Positions 53,475 to 62,541 of a DNA stretch of 64,000 nt are shown piece after piece. The DNA comes from CAYZED01 sp964477445 (GTDB taxonomy: Bacteria > Bacillota > Clostridia > Lutisporales > Lutisporaceae). Location of the stretch: contig CAYZED010000014.1 in the NCBI GenBank assembly GCA_964477445.1, forward strand, positions 1-64,000, read 5' to 3'. How positions within the stretch are numbered: position 1 is the stretch's first letter; every line of letters starts with the position of its first letter. The notes beneath the pieces are model-generated. The model saw only the letters and a list, made by a program, of their open reading frames with translations, made no database searches and had not been told where the DNA came from. A program made the position numbers and the translations under genes.

Positions 53475-54945
53475 ATGAAAAATAAAATAAAAAATAAAAT
53501 AAAAACAATTGAAATAATTAGAATGATAATTCAACTCGGATTCTTAATAGTATTACCTGGACTCTTTATACAAGTATTTGGCGAAATGAAAATGGTAGTA
53601 ACTTCGTTAGTAGACGGCACTTTTAATTTTATTGATATGCTACCTATGACAATAGAAGTTTTGGTAGTTACATTACTTACATTTATCTTTGGAAGGTTTT
53701 TTTGTGGATGGATGTGTGCATTTGGTACATATAATGATTTAGTTTATGCTCTAGCATCAAAACTGTTTAAAAAGAAAAACAGACCTAACGTAGTAGATGA
53801 CAAAATAATGAAACTCATAAAGTATGTGCTACTAGCTTCTATAATAGTTTTTGTATGGTTCTTAGGTTTTAAGGTGGATCCAGGTGTTAGTCCATGGGAA
53901 GCATTCGCAAGAATTAGAGAATTTCCAACAGTTTATATGAGTATGATAATAGGTTTTGTGGTACTTGGAATAATAACGGTAGGGGCAGCGTTTATAGAAA
54001 GATTCTTTTGTAGATACCTTTGTCCTCTTGGAGCTTTCTTTAGTATAATTTCCAGAGTTAGAGTTTTCAACATCCTAAAGCCAAAAGACAAATGTGGTCA
54101 ATGTAGGGCTTGTACAAATAGTTGTTCAATGGGAATAGAACTTTATAAATCAGATGTAGTAAAAAGTGNNNNNNNNNNGCATACAGTGTATGAAATGTTT
54201 AGATTCTTGTCCGAGAATGAATACTAGAATAGGATTAGCAGGAGAAGAAGTCAAACCTGGATTAACCGCCGCCGCTGCAATAATAGGATTCCTTGGGTTT
54301 TATGGTGCAGGAAACATATACGCAAATGCAGTAAATAATACCATGGATGCGCAGGCAAATATCGAAAACACAGCACAAATAAATCAAAACACAAGTGATG
54401 CATTAAATGAGTTATCACCAACAGTAGAGACAAACACAAAGACATCAAATACAATTGACACAAAAACAATTGCTTCGGCGACTAAACCACCAATAAAAAC
54501 TCCAACAGTAAAAAAATCAACAAAAACAGTGCCAGCAGTAAAAAAGACTCCAGTAGTAACAAAAGCTCCAGTAACAACAAAAGCTCCAGTAACAACAAAT
54601 ACACCAGCACCAACAAAGACACCAGCACCAACAAATACACCAGCACCAACAAATACAAATAACAATGTGGTATATACTTTTAATAATGGTACATTTACAG
54701 GTAGTGGATCTGGGTTTAGAGGAACAACAAGTGTATCTGTAACAATAAAAAATGATGAAATAACAAATATAAGTATTTTATCATATAGAGATGACGCACA
54801 GTTCTTTGACAGGGCTAAGAATTCAATAATTAGCCGAATAATTTCCACTCAGAGCACAAATGTGGCATCTGTTTCAGGAGCAACATATTCAAGTAACGGA
54901 ATAATGGATGCAGTTCAAGATGCCTTATTAAAAGCAAAAATTTAA
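53475..54945 (+). CDS. NapH-type membrane Fe-S protein fused to FMN-binding domain, crossing a gap
   Basis: This is one gene of about 490 codons split by a 10-N run (54169-54178). It has four membrane helices with FCGWMCAFG and FCRYLCPLG, as in NapH/CcoG/PceC-type proteins. Two 4Fe-4S motifs follow: CGQCRACTNSC, and after the gap IQCMKCLDSCP, where the bases GC at the gap edge complete the missing first cysteine (CIQC). A fifth helix (about 245-265), a ~100-residue Thr/Pro/Lys-rich linker (APTKTPAPTNTP), and a C-terminal FMN_bind domain ending in the flavinylation motif SGATYSSNG complete it. This predicts electron flow from the cytosol through Fe-S centres to an external covalent FMN. The apparent frame change is due to the gap. 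Confidence 0.85.
54169..54178. other. Assembly gap (10 N) inside Fe-S/FMN gene
   Basis: The gap falls between the two 4Fe-4S motifs. The family pattern suggests only two or so residues are missing between VKS and CIQC. Confidence 0.9.
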
Positions 54946-57491
54946 TTTATTATTCTTATAATTTCTTCAATTAGTTCTTGGATGTCAATTGGTTTTGAGA
55001 TATATCCATTCATGCCTAATTGAAGAAATCTTTCTTTATCATTTTTTAAAGCATGTGCCGTTAAGGCTATTACTGGAGTATCATCGCAAATTTTTTGGGC
55101 TCTAATGATTTCATAAGCCTCAATGCCATTCATGATTGGCATTTGAATGTCCATTAAAATAACATCAAAATGTTTATCTAAGAGAACATTAATTGCTTCT
55201 TTTCCGTTTTCGACTAACTCTACTTCTGCTCCTGATTTAGAAAGCATTTCATTAAAGGTTAGTTGATTAATCTGGTTATCTTCGGCAAGTAAGATTTTTT
55301 TTCCTTTTAATACAGAGGGGTTGATTCTGTAAGAAAATGGCTGTGATTGAATTATTTCAGGGGTTTTCTCACAAACAATTTCTAATGCATTATAAAATTC
55401 ATCAATTGTATAGGGTTTGTTTAATTCGACATATGAAAATCCCTCAATTTTGTTTTTAATATTGCTAGAACTGCCTATAATAATTGAGTTTTTTGAATTA
55501 AAAGTTTTTTCTAACTCTTTTTTGTGCTTGCGTAATTCAAGTTCATTTAAAAAGACTCTCGCGTCAAAAATGAAAATTCCATTCTCAATAAAGTTGTTTT
55601 TCAGGAGGGAATCTTTCAATGAATCAGCATACAAAACACTTGCGCCTAACTCTGTAGAATAAGCCCCAGCTATCTCTCCTGTGAATTTTTCATTAGTACA
55701 GATGATAATTTTTCGACTTTCATCAAATGAGTGTTTTTTAGTTATATTACTTATTCTTTCTGCTCTTACATTTATGTCGAAATAGAATTTTGTTCCACCT
55801 GTTTCATGACTCTTTAAGCATAGATTACCACCAAGAAGAGAAACATATTCTTTGGAAATAGCAAGGCCAAGGCCGGTTCCACCCTGTTTCCTTTTTATAG
55901 ATCCATCGATTTGAGTGAATCGCTCGAAAATGGCACTCTTCCATTCGTCTGGAACGCCGATGCCAGAATCTTCAACAGAGAATCTTAATGTTACATGTCC
56001 GTCTGATTCATTTAAATATTCAACTCTGAGTATAACACCGCCAGATTCGGTAAATTTGACAGCATTTCCTCCTAAATTCGTAAGAATTTGTTTAAGTTTT
56101 GAGTAATCACAAATTATTCTATCGGGTACATTTTCACCGATGAAAATGTTAACCTCAAGGTTTTTTGAGGACGCAAGAACACTAATTATCCAATACAGAC
56201 TAAACAACATTTCCTTTAGACTAAATTCTTCTTCTAAGAACGTCACAGCTCCAGCTTCGATTTTTGAGATGTCTAAAATATCATTAATAATTTGCATCAT
56301 AGCATTTGATGCGCGGCTAACGATTTCAAGATATTTTGTTTGGACAGAATTTAAATCAGTCATATATAGGAGTTGAGTCATGCCGATAACGCCATTCATT
56401 GGGGTTCGTATTTCATGTGACATGTTCGCTAAAAACTGACTTTTTGCTTGATTTGCTCTTTCAACTTCGTGCTTTGCTTCGTCAGCATCTTGTTTGGCAA
56501 TTTTTAGTTCATTTGTTTGAATAGCTAATTCTTCTTCGCGAATTCTCAGAACATCTATCATACCTTCAAAATCATTTTCTAATTTTATGAATTCTGAAAT
56601 ATTAGTAGTTTCTTCACGTTCAAGATATTCACCCTTTGAAATGAGATTGGTTCTATTTATCAAGCTTTCTATTGGGAATAAAATCATTTTTGTGATTCTA
56701 AATCCGATTAATAGAGAAATGATTAAGGCGAACAGGATAACAATTAATGCAAAAATTTGAATGAACGTCAAAGGGCTGTATATGTCTGAATAAGATACAT
56801 TGGTTATTACACGCCAACCTGTGAGAGGAATAAGTGTTGTTTTTATAAAGCGCTTATCATGTGGAGCACGAACATATGTATTATCTATTTTCTTAAAATC
56901 TACAATATATTCAAAGGGGGTTTTATTCTTAACTTTTTCTGAAAAATAATCGACAATATAAATATTGTTTTTGTCTATAAGCGAAATAAAGCTATCTTTA
57001 TCGATTTTTAAACTAGAAGAACTGTTGAATATTTTGTCAAGAGTAATGTTAGCTGTTAAAACAAAATGAGCGGATTTTATACTGACAGTAACGTAAGGAA
57101 TATTGCTATTTTTCAAGTAATTTACTTCAGAAAAATTAGGGGAACCAATTCTTTCTGAAATTCTTGATTGAGTAGAATTTTTAATATCAATTGAGCTAAT
57201 GCAAGGGTATATCATCTGAATAGAGTTTTGTATCTTTTGTAAGTCATTTTTTGATACGTTATTTTCTGCATTTTCAAGACTGATTTGTAATATTTTGATT
57301 GTTGAATTTAAAAAAGTATTAATTCGATCAACAAAAAAAGTTGTTGTATTATTGTCGTTTAATTCAGTTTCTTTTTTTACTATGTTTGAAGTATATAGTG
57401 ACAGCGCAAGAGAAAGCACGATTATAGGGAGAATCGTAACTGCTAAAAATCTAGACAAGATAAAGCTTGAAAGCTTTTTGCTTTTTCTCAT
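54942..57491 (-). CDS. Hybrid histidine kinase with extracytoplasmic Cache-like sensor
   Basis: This 849-aa membrane hybrid kinase has helices at about 10-32 and 244-268 bounding a ~210-residue Cache-like sensor (LTGWRVITNVSY before the second helix is typical). A HAMP linker and short coiled coil follow, then HisKA with NMSHEIRTPMNGVIGM, HATPase with QILTNLGGNAVKFTE, DSGIGVP and GTGLGLAI boxes, a degenerate receiver-like segment (about 595-700), and a functional C-terminal receiver (LLAEDNQINQ, ILMDIQMPIMNG, YISKPI). It overlaps the end of the convergent Fe-S/FMN gene by 4 bases and lies 16 bases downstream of hisD. Confidence 0.9.
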   Translation of the reverse strand: MRKSKKLSSFILSRFLAVTILPIIVLSLALSLYTSNIVKKETELNDNNTTTFFVDRINTFLNSTIKILQISLENAENNVSKNDLQKIQNSIQMIYPCISSIDIKNSTQSRISERIGSPNFSEVNYLKNSNIPYVTVSIKSAHFVLTANITLDKIFNSSSSLKIDKDSFISLIDKNNIYIVDYFSEKVKNKTPFEYIVDFKKIDNTYVRAPHDKRFIKTTLIPLTGWRVITNVSYSDIYSPLTFIQIFALIVILFALIISLLIGFRITKMILFPIESLINRTNLISKGEYLEREETTNISEFIKLENDFEGMIDVLRIREEELAIQTNELKIAKQDADEAKHEVERANQAKSQFLANMSHEIRTPMNGVIGMTQLLYMTDLNSVQTKYLEIVSRASNAMMQIINDILDISKIEAGAVTFLEEEFSLKEMLFSLYWIISVLASSKNLEVNIFIGENVPDRIICDYSKLKQILTNLGGNAVKFTESGGVILRVEYLNESDGHVTLRFSVEDSGIGVPDEWKSAIFERFTQIDGSIKRKQGGTGLGLAISKEYVSLLGGNLCLKSHETGGTKFYFDINVRAERISNITKKHSFDESRKIIICTNEKFTGEIAGAYSTELGASVLYADSLKDSLLKNNFIENGIFIFDARVFLNELELRKHKKELEKTFNSKNSIIIGSSSNIKNKIEGFSYVELNKPYTIDEFYNALEIVCEKTPEIIQSQPFSYRINPSVLKGKKILLAEDNQINQLTFNEMLSKSGAEVELVENGKEAINVLLDKHFDVILMDIQMPIMNGIEAYEIIRAQKICDDTPVIALTAHALKNDKERFLQLGMNGYISKPIDIQELIEEIIRIIN

Positions 57492-57507
57492 GCCATCACC
57501 TACTTTA

Positions 57508-58776
57508 TTATAATAATTTACGTCTGATTTCAGCAGCGTTAGAATGTGCTGCGAGGCCTTCTGATTTTGCCATTAAAGATGCATGATTAATCATGTTTTC
57601 TAGTGCAAAAGTTTCAATTCTTTGATTAGTAACTGTTTTAATAAATGTACCAACCCAAACGCCACCTGTGTATCGAGCCGCCCTTAAAGTTGGTAGAGTG
57701 TGATTTGTTCCAGCGACATAATCACCAAATACTTCAGCAGAGTTGTCTCCTATAAATAATGAACCATAGTTAGTCAGCTTGTTTATAATAGCATTTGGAT
57801 TATCACACGCCAATTCTAAATGTTCAGGAGCTTTTTCGTTTGAAATATTTATTAATTCATCTATAGATTCTGAGAAAATAACTTCACCATTGTTTTTCCA
57901 GCTAATGCTAGCAGTTTCAGCAGTGGACAGAGTTTTTAATTGACGTTCGACAGCTTCTATAGCCGCTAATCCTACTTTTTTATCAGATACAAGGAGAATG
58001 CCACTCGCGTTTAAATCATGTTCTGATTGACCAAGTAAGTCAGCTGCAATGATTTCTGGATCAGAGGTTTTGTCAGCGATTATCAAAACTTCGCTAGGGC
58101 CAGCCACGAAATCTATACCAACTTGACCATAGCATTGACGCTTTGCTTCAGTAACGTATTTATTTCCAGGGCCAACTATTATGTTAACAGGTTTTATTTG
58201 GTTAGTTCCATATGAAAAGGCGGCTATAGCGTGTGCGCCACCTACAGCATATATTTCATCAACTCCTGCTATATCAAGTGCTACAAGTGTAGCGCTGTCA
58301 ATTTCAGAAGTACCTTTTTTACAAGGAGAGCAGGCAGTAATTCGTGGAACACCAGCTACTTTCGCAGGTATGGCCAACATAAGAGCTGTTGAAAACAATG
58401 GATATCCACCACCTGGAACATAACAGCAACATGAATCTATGGGAATATTTTTATGACCTAAAAAGACGCCTGGTTGAACCTCGAAAGAATCTAACTCTTT
58501 AAAGGTTGATTTCTGAGCCTCAGCAAATGCCTTTATATTAGAAGCAGCAAATTTTATCGATGTTATTAGCTCGGAAGTCAAGTTTTCATAAGCGCGATTT
58601 ATTTCCTCTTTTGTTATCAATAGCTGTTTTCTATGACTACCATCAAATTTTTCGTTATATTTTAAAAGAGCGTTATCAGAATGCAACTTAACATCCTCAA
58701 TAATCTCTTTTACACTTTCAAATAATTTTAGATCAGAGCCTTTTTCAGGGGGCAAAGCTTTCTTAAGGTATTCCAT
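57508..58776 (-). CDS. hisD: Histidinol dehydrogenase (HisD) family protein
   Basis: This 422-aa zinc-dependent NAD dehydrogenase of the HisD family catalyses the last two steps of histidine synthesis in its classic form. Motifs: YVPGGGYPLFSTALM, VGPGNKYVTEAKR, DFVAGPSEVL, ADLLGQSEHD (zinc ligands), APEHLEL, and AGTNHTLPT. No other his gene is near; it is followed by a hybrid kinase on the same strand. HisD homologues outside his operons can act on other amino alcohols or hydroxy acids, so the histidinol role is probable but not certain. Confidence 0.82.
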   Translation of the reverse strand: MEYLKKALPPEKGSDLKLFESVKEIIEDVKLHSDNALLKYNEKFDGSHRKQLLITKEEINRAYENLTSELITSIKFAASNIKAFAEAQKSTFKELDSFEVQPGVFLGHKNIPIDSCCCYVPGGGYPLFSTALMLAIPAKVAGVPRITACSPCKKGTSEIDSATLVALDIAGVDEIYAVGGAHAIAAFSYGTNQIKPVNIIVGPGNKYVTEAKRQCYGQVGIDFVAGPSEVLIIADKTSDPEIIAADLLGQSEHDLNASGILLVSDKKVGLAAIEAVERQLKTLSTAETASISWKNNGEVIFSESIDELINISNEKAPEHLELACDNPNAIINKLTNYGSLFIGDNSAEVFGDYVAGTNHTLPTLRAARYTGGVWVGTFIKTVTNQRIETFALENMINHASLMAKSEGLAAHSNAAEIRRKLL

Positions 58777-58871
58777 GTAATTTCCTCCTCGTGCAAGTAG
58801 TTTTTTAATTGTTTAATAATTGAAGTATACTACATTAGAGCGAATATGTTAAGAGATTCATTACTAAGCTT

Positions 58872-59009
58872 ATGGTGCTAACACCTATGGAGCAGAAGTT
58901 TTTAAACAGGTTTAAAAATAAGGAGTATATACCGGAACTGCTTTTTGATGACAAAGACATTATAGAACGAATAAAACTGCACCCCGTGGCATTATGGAAA
59001 ACACAATAA
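58872..59009 (+). pseudogene. C-terminal fragment of AbiEii-like nucleotidyltransferase
   Basis: A 45-codon open frame reads like the very end of AbiEii/AbiGii-type toxins (DUF1814): LTPMEQKFLNRFKN, then YIPELLFDDKDI and the terminal HPVALWKTQ. The catalytic nucleotidyltransferase part is absent and no antitoxin gene is near. It looks like the 3' remnant of a lost type IV toxin-antitoxin gene. The family assignment is from memory of the C-terminal pattern. Confidence 0.55.
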
Positions 59010-59021
59010 AAAGAAAAGGAG

Positions 59022-59381
59022 TTGCTTATTGCTCCCCCACTCGCTTATGATGAAATAATGAAAATGATTCCGGCAGGAAAGGTTATTACTTCCGATTATA
59101 TTCGAAGCTATTTAGCAAGAAAGCATGGTGCCGATAATACCTGTCCTTTGACTGCAGGAATATTCATAAACATTGCATCAAAGGCTTCGGTTGAACGTTG
59201 TGTTGATCAGACCCCTTACTGGAGAACTCTCAAGAAAGACGGTGTGCTGAATGAGAAATATCCTGAAGGCATTGATGGACAAAAGATGAGGCTGGAGATG
59301 GAAGGACACACCATCATTCAAAAGGGAAAAAGATATTTTGTGAAGGATTATTTGGAGGATTTTTTTGAATTGGAAGAATAA
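59022..59381 (+). pseudogene. MGMT-like DNA-binding protein, 5'-truncated
   Basis: This 119-codon frame matches the MGMT-like family that keeps an HGADNTCPLTAGIF block in place of a reactive-cysteine PCHR site, followed by TPYWRTLKKDG, NEKYPEGIDGQK and EGHTIIQKGKRY. Full-length relatives carry some 30-40 more residues before APPLAYDEIM. Here the frame begins right after an AAGGAG with only a TTG (59022) or ATT available, so the gene appears truncated at its 5' end and may be non-functional. Its surroundings are also broken gene pieces. Confidence 0.55.
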
Positions 59382-59401
59382 GTTAGATTGGAGGCTTATT
59401 T

Positions 59402-59521
59402 ATGAGTGATTTAAGTAAGATTTCAATAGACGCATATAAAGAAATTCTAAAAAATCTATGGAATAAAAGATATTGGAACAATTTAATGGAATGCCTTATC
59501 TGTGATATGCAATTTGTTTAA
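59402..59521 (+). pseudogene. Short open frame, 5' fragment of an unknown gene
   Basis: 39 codons start at ATG 59402 with a good GGAGG site. The first ~21 codons (MSDLSKISIDAYKEILKNLW) look like an authentic protein start; the rest (RYWNNLMECLICDMQFV) lies inside the 220-bp direct repeat that occurs again at 62273. The gene seems to have been cut at the repeat junction near 59465. Function unknown. Confidence 0.45.
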
Positions 59522-59683
59522 TAGAAATATATTATATGCGGAATTTATAATAAAGTCATTTTATTCAAAACATATATTTGATAATTTACTTCTTTTGTTA
59601 ACTTACAAGAATAAAAAACGAATTTTGTTAAATTTAATTGAACAACGATTCTTTTGAAAATGTGAATTTTCTGAATTATAATT
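59465..59683 (+). repeat. Direct repeat, left copy (219 bp)
   Basis: Nearly identical to 62273-62492, with about four differences including one indel in an A run. It carries a complete promoter at its right end. Between it and the next gene (59684-59732) similarity to the right copy continues weakly through the leader. Confidence 0.95.
59654..59682 (+). promoter_or_regulatory. Promoter of M19-M20 gene pair (in left repeat)
   Basis: TTGAAA (59654-59659), a 17-base spacer and a perfect TATAAT (59677-59682), 50 bases before the M19 gene. Confidence 0.8.
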
Positions 59684-59732
59684 GTCATAGCTCTTATTTT
59701 TACAGAACGTTTCAAGGAGGGGGTAACCATAA

Positions 59733-60749
59733 ATGACTGAAAAAGCAATCAAGATTTTAAATGAATCAATTATATGGGACAATGCTATTGTTTGGGCGGA
59801 GAGACTGCCAAATCGCCTTGCGTCATTGGAAGAAATCCGCACTTCAGGCGTCACGGCTGTATCGATTAAAATCAATGCCAATGACGGCACTAATCGGGGA
59901 ACTCTAACTGCTTTGGCAAAAGAACGTGTTCATTTCAAAGCATTTGGTGACAAGTATATTGTGGCAAAGACACCCGAAGACATCATGAAGGCCAAAAAGG
60001 AAAAAAAATTGGCCATAACCTTTTGTTTAGCCGATTCTCAGTTCATAGAAAATCCAGATTCGGATACCGAGATGTTTTCTGCGCTGGGAGTCACCCATAT
60101 CGTCCTTTCATCTGTACGAAATGTTTATGCTGATAGCTGCTATGAGTTCAGTGATACGGGATTAAGCAACAGTGGACGAGCCCTCATAAAACAAATGAAT
60201 AAAGGGCCGATCTTGATTGACGGAACGCTGGGCGGGTATCGGACAACCATGGAAGCAATGGCGCTTTCAGAGAAACCGTTTGTTTTTACCCATACCAATG
60301 TTTTTAGCCTGTGTAAAAATGCGAGGAACATAAAAGACGATCAAATTAAGGCCTGTGCACAAACGGGCGGTGTGATCGGTTTGACCTTTCTCGGTGGTTA
60401 TCTCGGAAATCCAATACCGGATGCAGAGACTCTTTTTCGCCAAATTGACCATATTTGCACACTGACTGGGCCTGCACATGTGGGTATTGGTTCCAATTAT
60501 ACAATCAATCCAACAGCCTTCTTTCAAGTGATGAATTGGGCAAGGGAAAACGGGATGATCAATGATTCTTATGAAAACTGCGGCGGGGATTGTTTTAAGC
60601 ATGCCGAACTGCCGAAATTGATTGACCTCCTGATTTCCCATGGTTATCAAGAGAATGATATAGCAAAAATACTGGGGTTGAATTGGCTTAATCTGTATCA
60701 TACGGCACTGGAGAGGGGTGAAAAAACATGGATTTCAGAGCAAAATTAG
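59733..60749 (+). CDS. M19 (membrane dipeptidase-like) family protein with altered metal ligands
   Basis: This 338-aa protein has the overall plan of bacterial renal-type dipeptidases (M19): VLSSVRNVYADSCYEF, FVFTHTNVF, ARNIKDDQIKACAQTGGVIG, DHICTLTGPAHVGIGSNY and a C-terminal ILGLNWLNLY (family: GxNxLR). However, the N-terminal HxD zinc motif is missing (INESIIWDNAIVW-like region instead), the IDVSH segment reads LIDGTLGG, and GSDFDG reads GSNYTI. Several zinc ligands of M19 are therefore absent; it may have another activity or bind one metal. The ribosome site is AAGGAGGGGG. Codon use is more GC-rich than the neighbouring core genes. It overlaps the next gene by 22 bases. Confidence 0.75.
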   Translation: MTEKAIKILNESIIWDNAIVWAERLPNRLASLEEIRTSGVTAVSIKINANDGTNRGTLTALAKERVHFKAFGDKYIVAKTPEDIMKAKKEKKLAITFCLADSQFIENPDSDTEMFSALGVTHIVLSSVRNVYADSCYEFSDTGLSNSGRALIKQMNKGPILIDGTLGGYRTTMEAMALSEKPFVFTHTNVFSLCKNARNIKDDQIKACAQTGGVIGLTFLGGYLGNPIPDAETLFRQIDHICTLTGPAHVGIGSNYTINPTAFFQVMNWARENGMINDSYENCGGDCFKHAELPKLIDLLISHGYQENDIAKILGLNWLNLYHTALERGEKTWISEQN

Positions 60750-62149
60750 CTGCATTGATTGAATCAAGAAAAACTGAATATATAGATATCAGCGATAAAA
60801 TATGGGAATATGCTGAACCTCGGTTTCAAGAATATCAATCATCAAAATTGCAGTCGGATTATTTAAAGAATCATGGATTTCGAATTCAATCAGGTCTTGC
60901 CGGTATGGAAACCGCTTTTGTGGCTGAGTTCGGAAGCGGGAAGCCGGTCGTTGCGTTTCTGGGAGAGTTTGATTCTCTATCGGGATTATCACAGGTGGCG
61001 GACCTTGACCGACAAGTGGAACTTATTCAAGGCGGTCAGGGACACGGCTGCGGCCATCAGGCACTAGGAACAGGCGCTCTGGCTGCCTCTGTCGCACTCA
61101 AGGAGATAATGGAGGATGAAAAACTGGGCGGAACAGTACGTTATTATGGTTGTCCAGGCGAAGAAAACGGCTCCGGTAAGAGTTTCATGGTCATGAATGA
61201 ATGCTTTGAAGATTGCGATATCGCTCTGGCATGGCACCCTGCTGCTTTAAACATGGTTGCTCCCGATTGTTTCCTGGCCGCTATTGGCACATACTTTACT
61301 TTCCATGGCATAGCAACGCATGCGGCAAGCACCCCGTATCTCGGTCGATCAGCGCTGGATGCCGTTGAACTCATGAATGTGGGTGCGAATTATCTGAGAG
61401 AACACGCTATTCCCGAGGCAAGGTTCCATTATGCGATAACAAATACCGGCGGGGATGTACCCAATGTCGTTCAGTCCATTGCCCAATCGCTGTATTCGAT
61501 ACGGGCTCCCAAAATAACGCAGGTCGCCGAACTGTTCGAAAGACTCAAGAAAATAGCACAGGGCGCTGCGCTGATGACGGAAACGGAGGTAGAGATTAAG
61601 GTCGTCGCAAATTATTCGGATTCCATAGCATGCCGCACTTTGAATGAAAAGGCAGATGAAAATATGGCGCATTTCCTTCCGCTCGGGTACAGCGAAGAAG
61701 AGATTGCCTACGCGAGGAAATTCCAGAATACGCTATCTGAACAGGATAAGACCGGCCTGGAATATATTTTAAACAAATTGGTTCCCAAAGAGAAAAGAAA
61801 CGAAGCCATGAGTATGCCCATGCTTGATTTTCTGATTCCCAGTACAAGGCTTGATTTGGGTTCAACAGATGTCGGGGATGTCAGTTGGGTCGTTCCGACT
61901 GTTTTTATCGGGGTAGCTTGTGTTGCGGCAGGCACGGGCGATCATTCCTGGCAATTCGTAGCGCAAGGGAAATCCTCAATCTTTCATAAAGGCATGCTTT
62001 TTGCAGCAAAGGCCATGGCTGCAACAGCGTATGAATTTTTGACTGATCCGGCTTTGGTAGCTCAGGCAAAGAAGGACTGGGAAATTGAATTGGGTGGAAG
62101 AAAGTACCTAACGCTGCTTCCCGAGGGAAGTAAACCGGAGGTAAAGTAA
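60728..62149 (+). CDS. M20-family amidohydrolase, AbgB-like
   Basis: This 473-aa protein resembles the larger AbgB-type M20 amidohydrolases, which cleave p-aminobenzoyl-glutamate or related amides. Motifs: FLGEFDSLSG, the metal site GHGCGHQALGTGALAA (Gln where Asn is usual), GCPGEENGSGK, AWHPAAL, and a late TGDHSWQF. The C-terminal STDVGDVSWVVPT block is typical of AbgB. It is translated from GAGGGG inside the end of the M19 gene. Together with M19 and the peptide-binding lipoprotein downstream it suggests uptake and hydrolysis of a particular dipeptide or N-acyl amino acid. Confidence 0.85.
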   Translation: MDFRAKLAALIESRKTEYIDISDKIWEYAEPRFQEYQSSKLQSDYLKNHGFRIQSGLAGMETAFVAEFGSGKPVVAFLGEFDSLSGLSQVADLDRQVELIQGGQGHGCGHQALGTGALAASVALKEIMEDEKLGGTVRYYGCPGEENGSGKSFMVMNECFEDCDIALAWHPAALNMVAPDCFLAAIGTYFTFHGIATHAASTPYLGRSALDAVELMNVGANYLREHAIPEARFHYAITNTGGDVPNVVQSIAQSLYSIRAPKITQVAELFERLKKIAQGAALMTETEVEIKVVANYSDSIACRTLNEKADENMAHFLPLGYSEEEIAYARKFQNTLSEQDKTGLEYILNKLVPKEKRNEAMSMPMLDFLIPSTRLDLGSTDVGDVSWVVPTVFIGVACVAAGTGDHSWQFVAQGKSSIFHKGMLFAAKAMAATAYEFLTDPALVAQAKKDWEIELGGRKYLTLLPEGSKPEVK

Positions 62150-62272
62150 CCAAAGTGCGATAACAACCTGTTCTAAATGATTGTTGGCCGTCAGAAAACG
62201 CCTTAAAGCGTGTTCAGGTTGCTTTTGCTAATGTCACGTTTCGCATCCTCATGGTCCTGTTTCATAAGACAG

Positions 62273-62492
62273 AAAAGATATTGGAACAATTTAATGGAAT
62301 GCCTTATCTGTGATATGCAATTTGTTTAATAGAAATATATTATATGCGGAATTTATAATAAAGTCATTTTATTCAAAACATATATTTGATAATTTACTTC
62401 TTTTGTTAACTTACAAGAATAAAAAAACGAATTTTGTTAAATTAAATTGAACAACGCTTCTTTTGAAAATCTGAATTTTCTGAATTATAATT
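62273..62492 (+). repeat. Direct repeat, right copy (220 bp)
   Basis: Second copy of 59465-59683. It begins at the same point inside the LMECLICDMQFV coding fragment, here without the 5' part of that gene. Confidence 0.95.
62463..62491 (+). promoter_or_regulatory. Promoter of peptide-binding lipoprotein (in right repeat)
   Basis: TTGAAA (62463-62468), a 17-base spacer and TATAAT (62486-62491), the same as in the left copy apart from one spacer base. Confidence 0.8.
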
Positions 62493-62541
62493 TTATTAGT
62501 TATATATTTTTATAAAACGTAAAAAAGGAGGAGGAAAGAAA

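Larger units (their letters stand above)
62150..62541. other. Intergenic region mostly filled by right direct repeat
   Basis: 62150-62272 shows no gene and no clear terminator. 62273-62492 is the right repeat with promoter, and 62493-62541 is the leader of the binding-protein gene with AAGGAGGAGG. Confidence 0.7.

Noticed and set aside
59465..62492. Insertion sequence or composite transposon
   Set aside because: The 220-bp repeats contain no transposase and no terminal inverted repeats that I can see; they carry a promoter instead.
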